The position numbers and the translations under genes are program-made. Source: Chloroflexota bacterium (GTDB lineage Bacteria; Chloroflexota; Limnocylindria; Limnocylindrales; CSP1-4). Taken from it: DNA of 6,176 nucleotides. The stretch is from the NCBI GenBank assembly GCA_021802185.1, contig JAKAAV010000150.1:1-6176 (forward strand). Direction: 5' to 3'. The notes beneath the pieces were generated by a model. That model saw only the letters and a list, made by a program, of their open reading frames with translations, had not been told where the DNA came from and ran no database searches. Positions 1-5,945 of the stretch are shown here, one piece after another; position 1 is the stretch's first letter; every line of letters begins with the position of its first letter.

Positions 1-651
1 GTCGCGGCACTCGGATCGGACGGGGCGCGCTACGCGCTCCTGCGTGAGGTCGCCTTCGATCGCGACACGGACGTCTCCTGGGACTCGTTCGTCCGGCGCT
101 ACAACGCGGACCTGGCGAACGACTTCGGGAACCTCGTGAACCGGACGCTGTCGATGACCGGCCGGTACCTGGGGGGCGAGCGCGTGCCGCCGCGTCCCTC
201 CGACCGGACGCCGCTCGCGGCGGAGTGGCGCGCGGCGCTGGCGGGCCACGAGGCGAAGCTCGGCGCGTTCCTGCTGCACGATGCGCTCGCCGCGCTCTGG
301 GAGTTCGTCGGGGCCGCGAACCGGTTCGTCGACGCGGAGCAGCCATGGGTGCTCGCGAAGGCGGCACGCGGCGGGGACGAAGGCGCGGCGGAGCGGCTGC
401 GTGGCGTCCTCGGCGATCTGGCCGAGGCGTGCCGGCTGATCGGGTTCGCGGCCGCGCCGTTCATCCCGGCCACCGCGCCCCGCGTCGCGGCGCAGCTCGG
501 CGTTCCGTATCCCTACGGTCCCGACGGCAACGGCGGGCCGCCGCTGGACGACCTGCTGGGGTGGGGGAGCGGGCCGCACGGCGGCCGGATCGGGACTCCC
601 GAGCCGCTGTTCCCCCGCCTCGAGACCGAGGCGGAGCTCGCGCAGGCGTAG
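1..651 (+). CDS. metG: Methionyl-tRNA synthetase, C-terminal part (5' end outside window)
   Basis: Charges tRNA-Met with methionine in the cytoplasm. The frame is open from base 1 and ends at TAG 649-651, giving the last 216 residues. The fragment opens at the end of the catalytic core (RYALLREVAFDRD, residues 10-22). It continues into the all-helical anticodon-binding domain, with the family signature NADLANDFGNLVNR at residues 35-48 and the helix ANRFVDAEQPWVLAK at 106-120, whose Asn and Trp are typical of this domain. It closes with PLFPRLE, the usual end of the MetRS core. No EMAP/Trbp-type tRNA-binding domain follows, so this is the short form of the enzyme. The HIGH and KMSKS motifs and any zinc knuckle lie upstream of the window. 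The next gene starts 8 bases downstream on the same strand, which suggests co-transcription. Identification is secure. Confidence 0.95.
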   Translation, partial: VAALGSDGARYALLREVAFDRDTDVSWDSFVRRYNADLANDFGNLVNRTLSMTGRYLGGERVPPRPSDRTPLAAEWRAALAGHEAKLGAFLLHDALAALWEFVGAANRFVDAEQPWVLAKAARGGDEGAAERLRGVLGDLAEACRLIGFAAAPFIPATAPRVAAQLGVPYPYGPDGNGGPPLDDLLGWGSGPHGGRIGTPEPLFPRLETEAELAQA

Positions 652-659
652 CCGCGCCA

Positions 660-1508
660 ATGCGGCTCGTCGACGCCCACGCACACGTCCAGGCCGACCG
701 CTTCGCACGCGACCTCCCCGGGGTGCTCGGCGCCGCGGCCGCGTCCGGCGTCGAGCGGCTGCTCGTGCCCGGTTGGAACGTCGTCTCGTCCCGCGAGGCC
801 GTCGCGCTCGCACACGCGCCGACGCCCGGAGCGCCGCCCATCGATGCCGCGGTCGGGATCCACCCGCACGAGGCCTCGGGAGCGGACGATTCGGCGTGGG
901 CCGAGATCGCGGCCCTCGCCGCGGAGCCGTTCGTGGTCGCGATCGGCGAGACCGGGCTCGACTACGACCGGGCGTTCTCGCCGCGCGAGGACCAGCTGGT
1001 GAACCTGCGCCGGCATCTCGCGCTCGGCCGGGAGACGGGGAAGCCCGTCATCCTGCACTGCCGGTCGGCGGCTGGTCTGCGGGACGCGCAGGACGACCTG
1101 ATCGCCGAGCTGCGAACGGCCGGCGTCGGCGACCGGGCGTGGCGCGAGCGTCTCGGCGGCCGTCCCCCCGCCGTCCTGCACTCGTTCTCGGGCCCCGTCG
1201 ACTACGCGGAAGCCGCCCTCGGGCTCGGCCTGGCGATCGGGTTCTCGGGCCTCGTCTTCAGGCGCACCGAGGAGTCGTCGGCGGACGCCGTCCGTCGTGT
1301 GCCCGCGCAGCGTCTGCTCGTGGAGACCGACTCGCCGTACCTGTCTCCGCCGGGCGCCCCCAAACGGCGGAACGAGCCGGCCTGGGTCGGGGTGACGGCG
1401 CACTGGGTGGCCCGGCAGCGCGACGCGGATCCCGACACACTTGGCGCAGCCCTCGTCGCCGCGTACGACGCGACGTTCGGGAGAGGGACGGGAGAGCAGG
1501 GGACATGA
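660..1508 (+). CDS. tatD: TatD family metal-dependent hydrolase (putative DNase)
   Basis: A 282-residue TIM-barrel hydrolase of the TatD/YcfH/YabD family, a normal full length. Family members are two-metal DNases; the exact substrate here is unknown. Visible metal ligands are H7 and H9 (VDAHAHV), E97 (AIGETGLDYDR, residues 94-104), H133 (VILHCRS), H174 (LHSFSGP) and D224 (VETDSPYLSPPG, 221-232). GIHPHEAS at 66-73 is a further family hallmark. The H174 motif reads HSFSG where HCFSG is more usual, and residues about 150-170 form a slightly long Arg-rich loop. The start is ATG 660, because homology begins there. The same frame stays open far upstream through metG, but that extension is Arg/Ala-rich shadow sequence. 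No clear Shine-Dalgarno sequence is seen; coupling to metG termination (gap 652-659) probably drives translation. The stop overlaps the next ATG (ATGA). Confidence 0.94.
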   Translation: MRLVDAHAHVQADRFARDLPGVLGAAAASGVERLLVPGWNVVSSREAVALAHAPTPGAPPIDAAVGIHPHEASGADDSAWAEIAALAAEPFVVAIGETGLDYDRAFSPREDQLVNLRRHLALGRETGKPVILHCRSAAGLRDAQDDLIAELRTAGVGDRAWRERLGGRPPAVLHSFSGPVDYAEAALGLGLAIGFSGLVFRRTEESSADAVRRVPAQRLLVETDSPYLSPPGAPKRRNEPAWVGVTAHWVARQRDADPDTLGAALVAAYDATFGRGTGEQGT

Positions 1509-1906
1509 ACGATCGACCGGGCCGGGGCAAGCCGCCGGCCGCGACCACCACGCCCGGTCCGCCCGCGGGCCCCCCTCCGGCCCAGCCCGGTGCGGCGAGG
1601 CCGGGGCAGACCGCAGCGTCGCGTCGGCAGGACCGAGGCGGCGCGCGCGGAGGACCGCCTGTCTCGGGTGCGCCGCGCCGCGGGGGGGCGACCGGGGGGC
1701 CGGATGGCGCCCCGGGGACCGGCCCGCTCGGCCGGTCGTGGCGCTACTGGCGGCAGGTCGCGACGATCGTGCTGCTCGGGATCCTCGCGCTCAGCGGGAT
1801 CGCGACGGTCGCGCTGAGCTCGGACGGCCTCGCCACCGAGCTCGCCCTTGCCGCGCTGATCGTGGCCCTCGTCGTGGTCGTCGGGATCACGCGCGCGTCG
1901 CGCTGA
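1505..1906 (+). CDS. Hypothetical small protein: Pro/Gly/Arg-rich N-terminus and two membrane segments
   Basis: 133 residues, family not recognised. Residues 1-78 are low-complexity and rich in Pro, Gly, Ala and Arg, presumably disordered and basic. A WRYWRQ patch (79-84) then leads into a hydrophobic segment at about 85-105. A second follows at about 109-128, separated only by a short SSDGL turn, and the protein ends ITRASR. This is a two-pass hairpin membrane anchor with a long N-terminal tail, probably cytoplasmic given its arginines and the basic C-terminus. ATG 1505 is chosen because it overlaps the tatD stop as ATGA and has a purine-rich GGGAGAG at 1490-1496, 8 bases upstream, plus AGGGG nearer the start. 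The tail is encoded across a G7 tract (1682-1688) and a G6 tract (1694-1699). The last 20 bases overlap the convergent gene on the other strand. That this is a real gene is likely; its function is unknown. Confidence 0.72.
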   Translation: MNDRPGRGKPPAATTTPGPPAGPPPAQPGAARPGQTAASRRQDRGGARGGPPVSGAPRRGGATGGPDGAPGTGPLGRSWRYWRQVATIVLLGILALSGIATVALSSDGLATELALAALIVALVVVVGITRASR

Positions 1907-2381
1907 GCACCGGCTCTTCGCGCGCGTCGAAATCAGGCTCCCCGTCGATCCGTCCGGCCGGCTCGTCGCCCCCGCCACGGTCCGGCTCGCGGTCGATCTC
2001 CCGGGCCAGCTCCTCCTCGACCTCGAACGTCGGCCGGATCGCGGTCGCGGCGACGCACTGCGCGTCACCCGCGTCCTCGTCGGCGCCTGCCGGCGGCTCG
2101 CGCCGGGCGGCTGCGTCGGAGCCATGGGCGCCGCGCGACACCGACAGCCGCGCCCCGCCCTTGTCGATCTCCAGGATCCCGTCCTTCGGCACGAGGTCGA
2201 TCCAGCCCGGCCCGAACACGCCCGACCGCCGGATCGCGGCGGCTGCGACGAAGCCCGCGACCGTCCCGGCCACGACGCCTGCCACGGGCAGTGCCAGGCG
2301 CACGGCGGGATGGCGGGCCGCACTGGCGGCAGGACCGACGGCCGGATCGACAGCGGGACGGTACAGCGGCAGGGTCGGCAT
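1887..2381 (-). CDS. Hypothetical protein with one membrane segment and acidic C-terminal tail
   Basis: 164 residues, family not recognised. A short N-terminus (MPTLPLYRPAVDP) is followed by a small-residue-rich hydrophobic stretch at about residues 27-50, flanked by Arg, which is probably one membrane helix. Next comes a compact stretch with alternating hydrophobic residues (GWIDLVPKDGILEID, 59-73), then an acidic, probably disordered tail from about 99 to 158 containing EVEEELAREID and two EPD repeats. The frame is open further upstream, but ATG 2381 is chosen because AGGAGG lies 4 bases before it; nothing comparable precedes upstream candidates. It is the last gene of the minus-strand run, 132 bases after the thioesterase-like gene, and overlaps the convergent plus-strand gene by 20 bases. 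The strong ribosome site and clear hydrophobic segment support a real gene. Confidence 0.7.
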   Translation of the reverse strand: MPTLPLYRPAVDPAVGPAASAARHPAVRLALPVAGVVAGTVAGFVAAAAIRRSGVFGPGWIDLVPKDGILEIDKGGARLSVSRGAHGSDAAARREPPAGADEDAGDAQCVAATAIRPTFEVEEELAREIDREPDRGGGDEPAGRIDGEPDFDAREEPVLSATRA

Positions 2382-2385
2382 GGGA

Positions 2386-2391
2386 CCTCCT
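2386..2391 (-). promoter_or_regulatory. Strong Shine-Dalgarno site for the 1887-2381 gene
   Basis: Minus-strand reading gives AGGAGG-TCCC-ATG, a full match to the anti-Shine-Dalgarno core with a slightly short 4-base spacer. It is the best ribosome site in the window and fixes the start at 2381 rather than at codons upstream in the same frame. Confidence 0.8.
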
Positions 2392-2513
2392 GTGACGATG
2401 CTGCCTCCCGCCGCTTGCGTGACGCACGGGCCGACCGTCGCGTTCGTCGTGGCCGTCCGGACCACCGGTCGGGCCGGACCGCCGCTCCGGGTGGGTATCG
2501 GGCGCGCCCCGCG

Positions 2514-3281
2514 TCAGCCGACGGCGAGCCGCGCCCTCAGCAGCTCCGCGCCGTCGCGAGCCACGAACACGCTCCGCCAGCCGCCCGGCCCCTGCCACGT
2601 GCGGGCGACGACGTCCGCCCCGGGCATGGCCGGGGCGAGGTACTCGAGTTGATACCGCCGCGGGACCGCCTCCACGGCCGCCGGATCGCCCGCGTCGATG
2701 ACCGCCTCGTCCAGCCAGTCGGCGTACGCCGCATTGTTCGCATGGCCCATCGGGTCGACGTCGCGCGGCGCGACTCGCCGCTCGCTCGTCGACGCTGCCG
2801 GAGGCGGCGCCTCGACGTCGACGCGAGCCGGATCGAGCGCCGTCTGGCCGCCGAACCGCTCGAGGAGCTCCGGCAGGATGCGCGCCGGGAGCCCCTCGGC
2901 CGTCGTCATGATCCAGTCGGCGAGGCCGTGCGCGGCACGCGTGCCGTCCGGCAACAGGAACTCGCTCTCCCGGCGTGCCCGGATCCGGCGCATCGCCATG
3001 ACCTCGGTCGTGACGGTCAGCACCGTCCCCGGCTCGACGGGCAGCAGGACGTCGAGCACCAGGCAGCGGACGAGCCAGAAGCGGCCGCGGGCGCGGTACC
3101 ACGGCAGGTCGAACCCGAGCGCGGCGGAATGCGCCCAGGCGACGTCCTGCATGGCCCGCAGATGCGCGGACGCGCGGTAGTGTCCGGCGGCGGTCGCCTC
3201 GTCGAAGCGGACGCGGACGGGAAGCTCGAAGCGGTGTGATTCCTGCACCCGGCGAGTATGCCCAGCGGGAGCCACCCGCAT
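2514..3281 (-). CDS. Acyl-ACP thioesterase-like double-hotdog protein
   Basis: 255 residues, with two consecutive hotdog domains as in the FatA/FatB acyl-ACP thioesterase family, which release fatty acids from acyl carrier protein in the cytoplasm. The first domain spans about 19-140 (VRVRFDEATAAGHYRASAHL, then MQDVAWAHSAALG, with a central helix and strands to about 126). The second spans about 168-255 and carries RDVDPMGHANNAAYADWLDEA (173-193), which matches the catalytic Asp/Asn-x-x-His-x-Asn-Asn-x-x-Tyr region of the family; H180 is the likely catalytic histidine. A Pro/Ala-rich linker (about 151-166) joins them. The start is uncertain. ATG 3281 is listed, but it has no Shine-Dalgarno; GTG 3248 (residue 12) sits 6 bases after a CATACT box and could be a leaderless start. 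It lies 34 bases after the amidohydrolase stop on the same strand. Acyl-CoA thioesterase activity is the main alternative. Confidence 0.88.
   Translation of the reverse strand: MRVAPAGHTRRVQESHRFELPVRVRFDEATAAGHYRASAHLRAMQDVAWAHSAALGFDLPWYRARGRFWLVRCLVLDVLLPVEPGTVLTVTTEVMAMRRIRARRESEFLLPDGTRAAHGLADWIMTTAEGLPARILPELLERFGGQTALDPARVDVEAPPPAASTSERRVAPRDVDPMGHANNAAYADWLDEAVIDAGDPAAVEAVPRRYQLEYLAPAMPGADVVARTWQGPGGWRSVFVARDGAELLRARLAVG
3255..3260 (-). promoter_or_regulatory. Possible -10 box for leaderless transcription of the thioesterase gene
   Basis: Minus strand reads CATACT, then 6 bases, then GTG at 3248, which opens the thioesterase frame just before its conserved N-terminal domain. The hexamer matches TATAAT at four of six positions, and the spacing would place the transcript start on the GTG itself. 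No convincing -35 element was found at 16-18 bases upstream. A five-pair GCGGG/CCCGC hairpin (3265-3279) lies just upstream. This is tentative. Confidence 0.3.
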
Positions 3282-3315
3282 GTGCCAAAACCCGACGACG
3301 GACCGAGACCGCGCC

Positions 3316-4560
3316 TCAGGACTCGTCGGGCGCGGGCCGGTCCGGCTCGACCGCGCCCCGGCCCTCGTCGGGCTCGTCCGACAGCCCGTAGACGCGGCGC
3401 GCGTTCTCCGCCGCGATCATCCGGACGACCCGCTCGGCGTCGGCCAGCGGCCAGTCGCCGTCGACCACCCACTGCCCGAGCACCCGCGAGAGCCCGCGCC
3501 GGAACAGCAGGCTGCCGATGAGGTGCAGCTCCGGCAGGCCCCAGGCGTCGCTCGAGAACAGGATCCTGCGGAACGGCGCCAGCTCGAGCGACTCCGCGAT
3601 GACGTGTGGCGACTGCGCGCCGGTGTAGTTCACCGCGAGCCCCACGTCGACGTAGACGTGCTCGAACATCTGCGCGAGGTACCCGGCCTCGCGGTGGAAC
3701 GGGTACGTGTGCAGCAGCAGGATCGGGCCGCGCCCTTCCGCGAGCCGGATGAAGTCGGTGAGCAGGAGCGGGTCGGATCGGCGCAGGTGGAGGTCCGGGT
3801 CGCCGAAACCGGTGTGGACCTGGAGCGGGCGCCCCGTGTCGACCGCGGCCCACAGCAGGAAGCGCAGCAGCACCGGATCGACGAGCCGCGGACGCGATCC
3901 CGGGCCGAGCGTCGCGAGCCAGGCCGCCGCGGCCCGCTCGACCTCCGCGTCCGAGGGGCGTCGGGGGTCGACGTCGAGACCTGCCCGGTAGGCGACGATC
4001 GACTTGAGCCCGACGGCCCCCGCGGCGAGGGCAGCCTCGATCGACCGGCGGACGGCGTCCGCGAAATCACGTGCGGCGGGCGCCTCCGTGGCGACGGATT
4101 CGGCGATCGTCTCGAGCCGCGCCACGGTCGACACCGGCGTCTCTGCCAATCGCTCGAGCTGCGGGGTCGCCATGAGCTCGTCGCCGCGGTACCCCGTCTC
4201 CACCAGGAGCCGGTCGAGCCGGGCGGATGGCAGGAACCGCGCGACGGCGTCGCGCGCGGACAACGCGAGGCGGGCACGGAGGAACTCGTCCAGCGACGCG
4301 TCCGGCGCGAGGCCGAGGAGCGGCGCGCACCACCGGCGCACGGCGAACGCGACCTGCGTGTCGAGACCGGCGGCGCGCGCCGATGCCGGGCGATCCGACT
4401 CGTCGAGCATGAACGCGTACGCGTCACGGTCGACCGTCCCGGAGACGACCGAATGCGCGTGGTGGTCGACGAGGCCGACGCGGTCGATGACCTCGTTCAG
4501 CTCCGGGCTCGGGCCGTCGGCCGCGCGGACCGGCGCCGCGCCCTCAGATGACGCGCGCAT
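3316..4560 (-). CDS. Amidohydrolase-family (FluG N-domain-like) TIM-barrel hydrolase
   Basis: 414 residues, amidohydrolase-2 type metal-dependent hydrolase. The substrate is unknown; relatives act on amide, lactone or sugar-acid substrates, and the closest pattern I recognise is the N-terminal domain of FluG/NodGS proteins. Visible motifs are LVDHHAHSV (30-38, metal ligands H34 and H36), VGLKSIVAYRAGLD (183-196, K186 a possible metal-bridging lysine), LQVHTGFGDPD (246-256, H249), ILLLHTYPFHREAGYLA (280-296, H284) and FSSDAWGLPE (335-344, D338). After YGL (393) comes an acidic Pro-rich tail of about 20 residues. The ATG at 4560 lies inside the end of the upstream ligase gene, overlapping it by 17 bases in another frame. 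The ribosome site is weak (GAGCGG close by, GGAG 13 bases away), so coupling to the ligase is likely. The two products plausibly act in one pathway or complex. Confidence 0.92.
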   Translation of the reverse strand: MRASSEGAAPVRAADGPSPELNEVIDRVGLVDHHAHSVVSGTVDRDAYAFMLDESDRPASARAAGLDTQVAFAVRRWCAPLLGLAPDASLDEFLRARLALSARDAVARFLPSARLDRLLVETGYRGDELMATPQLERLAETPVSTVARLETIAESVATEAPAARDFADAVRRSIEAALAAGAVGLKSIVAYRAGLDVDPRRPSDAEVERAAAAWLATLGPGSRPRLVDPVLLRFLLWAAVDTGRPLQVHTGFGDPDLHLRRSDPLLLTDFIRLAEGRGPILLLHTYPFHREAGYLAQMFEHVYVDVGLAVNYTGAQSPHVIAESLELAPFRRILFSSDAWGLPELHLIGSLLFRRGLSRVLGQWVVDGDWPLADAERVVRMIAAENARRVYGLSDEPDEGRGAVEPDRPAPDES

Positions 4561-5905
4561 ACCGCTCGCACCGCTCCGCCGGCGACGCGTCGCGCAGCAG
4601 GTCGAGCTCCGTCCGCCGGATCGCGAGGTGCGTGGCCAGGAGGTCGGGATCGAACCAGCGGCACGCCACGTCGTCGGCCTCGACCGCCGCCAGAGTCGAC
4701 TCGAGATCCGCCGGCAGTGGCATGATCCCGGCTCGCTCGCGCTCGCGGGCCGGCACGTCGTCGAGCTCGCCGTCGAGGACCGGCGGCGCGTGGAGCCCGC
4801 GCCGGATCCCGTCGACGCCCGCCCGGACGATCACGGCCAGCACGAGCCACGGGTTGGCCGTCGCGTCGCAGGCTCGAAACTCGAGGTTCGCCGCCGCGAG
4901 CGCGTCGCCCTCCGCGAGCGTCGGGATCGGGCAGACCCGGAGCATCGCCTCACGGTTCTGCCTGCCGAGGAAGGCCGCCGCCGAGCTCCAGTGGTGGGGC
5001 CCGAACCGGAGCGGCGATATGGCGCTCGGCGCCGTCCAGCCGACGACCGCCGGCGCGTGGGCGAGCACCCCGGCGGCGAACGAGCCTGCCGCCGGCGTCA
5101 GCGCCCCCGAGGCGTCGAGCGTGACCGGCCGGCCCGCGCGGTCCCACAGGCTCAGGTGGACGTGGACGCCGTTGCCGACGGCGTCCGGCGCGACGAGTGG
5201 CGCGAAGGACGCCCGCAGTCCGTGCGCCGTGGCCAGGTCGCGGACGAGCGCCCGCACGAGGATGGCGCGGTCGGCGGCCGTGAGGCCATCCGTCGCCCCG
5301 ACCGTGATCTCGTACTGCCGGTCCCCGTACTCGGGCAGCCAGGTCTCCGGCGCCAGTCCCTGCGTCTCGAGCGCCTGGACGAGCTCTGTCCCGAAGGGCT
5401 CGACGGCGCGGTGCGCCTCGAGGCTGAACGGCGCGGCTGCTCCGGGCTGGAGCGCGAGTCCTCCGGCTCCGGGCTGGCGACCCGCACCGGCGCCTCCCAC
5501 GCCTCCCGCAGTCGAAAGCGTGAACTCCTGCTCGAACGCCGCGACGAGGTGGAGCCCCGTCTCCTCGAGCGTGGCGAGCGCGTCGACGAGCGCGGTCCGT
5601 GGGTCGCACCTCCACGGCGCACCATCCTCCTCGGCGAGCCGCGCGAGCACCACGTCGGTCTCCGGCCGGGCCGCGACGGCGGGCAGCGTGATGCGAGCCG
5701 CGTCGTCGGGCACGAGCCGCAGGTCGCCGAGCGAGCCGAAGGGGTTCGGCGACGCGATGTCGCCGAACGTCGTCAGTGCGAGGTCGGCGGGCACCCAGCC
5801 GACGCCGGCCGCGCGGCGCTTCGGGTAGTCCTCCGTCCGCATCGACCGCCCGCGCGTGAGCGCGACGAGGTCGCAGGTCGCGATGAACGTGAGCGGCGCC
5901 GTCAC
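4544..5905 (-). CDS. Glutamine synthetase-like ligase (GS-I family, FluG/PuuA-type)
   Basis: 453 residues, close to normal for GS-I-like enzymes, which join an amine to a carboxylate through an acyl-phosphate using ATP. The small N-terminal beta-grasp domain (about 1-95) has TCDLVALTRGR. The catalytic domain shows AFEQEF (E125, E127), PEYGDRQYEI (E192, E199), GNGVHVHLSLWD (244-255, H248), SPLRFGPHHWSS (297-308, R300), QNREAMLRV (316-324) and LEFRACDATANP (341-352, E342, R344). The core metal and nucleotide residues are therefore kept. The classical NSYKRLVPGYEAP loop is replaced: Trp sits where the ammonia-site Glu of true glutamine synthetase lies, so a substrate other than ammonia is likely (inference). 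A Gly/Ala-rich insert occupies about 131-159, and the true GlnA adenylylation-type loop is not obvious. The start is GTG 5905, 40 bases after the cyclase stop, with no clear Shine-Dalgarno; homology begins within the first ten residues. Not a housekeeping glnA. Confidence 0.93.
   Translation of the reverse strand: MTAPLTFIATCDLVALTRGRSMRTEDYPKRRAAGVGWVPADLALTTFGDIASPNPFGSLGDLRLVPDDAARITLPAVAARPETDVVLARLAEEDGAPWRCDPRTALVDALATLEETGLHLVAAFEQEFTLSTAGGVGGAGAGRQPGAGGLALQPGAAAPFSLEAHRAVEPFGTELVQALETQGLAPETWLPEYGDRQYEITVGATDGLTAADRAILVRALVRDLATAHGLRASFAPLVAPDAVGNGVHVHLSLWDRAGRPVTLDASGALTPAAGSFAAGVLAHAPAVVGWTAPSAISPLRFGPHHWSSAAAFLGRQNREAMLRVCPIPTLAEGDALAAANLEFRACDATANPWLVLAVIVRAGVDGIRRGLHAPPVLDGELDDVPARERERAGIMPLPADLESTLAAVEADDVACRWFDPDLLATHLAIRRTELDLLRDASPAERCERYARVI
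5439..5477 (-). repeat. In-frame 12-base direct repeat inside the ligase insert
   Basis: GCTCCGGGCTGG (plus-strand reading) occurs at 5439-5450 and 5466-5477, exactly 27 bases apart. On the minus strand each copy encodes the QPGA found at ligase residues 144-147 and 153-156. The bases between and after the copies do not match, so it is a short or decayed duplication within the Gly/Ala-rich loop. Confidence 0.55.
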
Positions 5906-5945
5906 CGGAGGCCGCAGTCGGGCCGGTGGACGCGCTCCGCCCTGG

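Noticed and set aside
225..659. Upstream extension of the tatD frame (a 427-residue protein)
   Set aside because: The extra 145 residues are Arg/Gly/Ala-rich shadow sequence of metG; TatD homology starts exactly at ATG 660.
2455..2479. GTCCGG / CCGGAC inverted repeat in the 132-base gap before the 1887-2381 gene, considered as a terminator
   Set aside because: Only six pairs with a 13-base loop and no T-tract on either side. Such short GC inverted repeats are common by chance here.
2124..3239. 371-codon plus-strand frame between the two strands' genes
   Set aside because: Antisense to the thioesterase gene, Arg/Asp-rich, no motif and no ribosome site.
2065..3288. 407-codon minus-strand frame overlapping the thioesterase gene in another frame
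   Set aside because: Arg-rich composition without domains, and it conflicts with the thioesterase reading, which has family motifs throughout.
3282..3292. TTTTGGCAC on the minus strand, considered as a -35 box or the TGGCAC half of a sigma-54 promoter
   Set aside because: The spacing to CATACT is 21-22 bases, too long for a -35/-10 pair, and no TTGC half follows at the sigma-54 distance.
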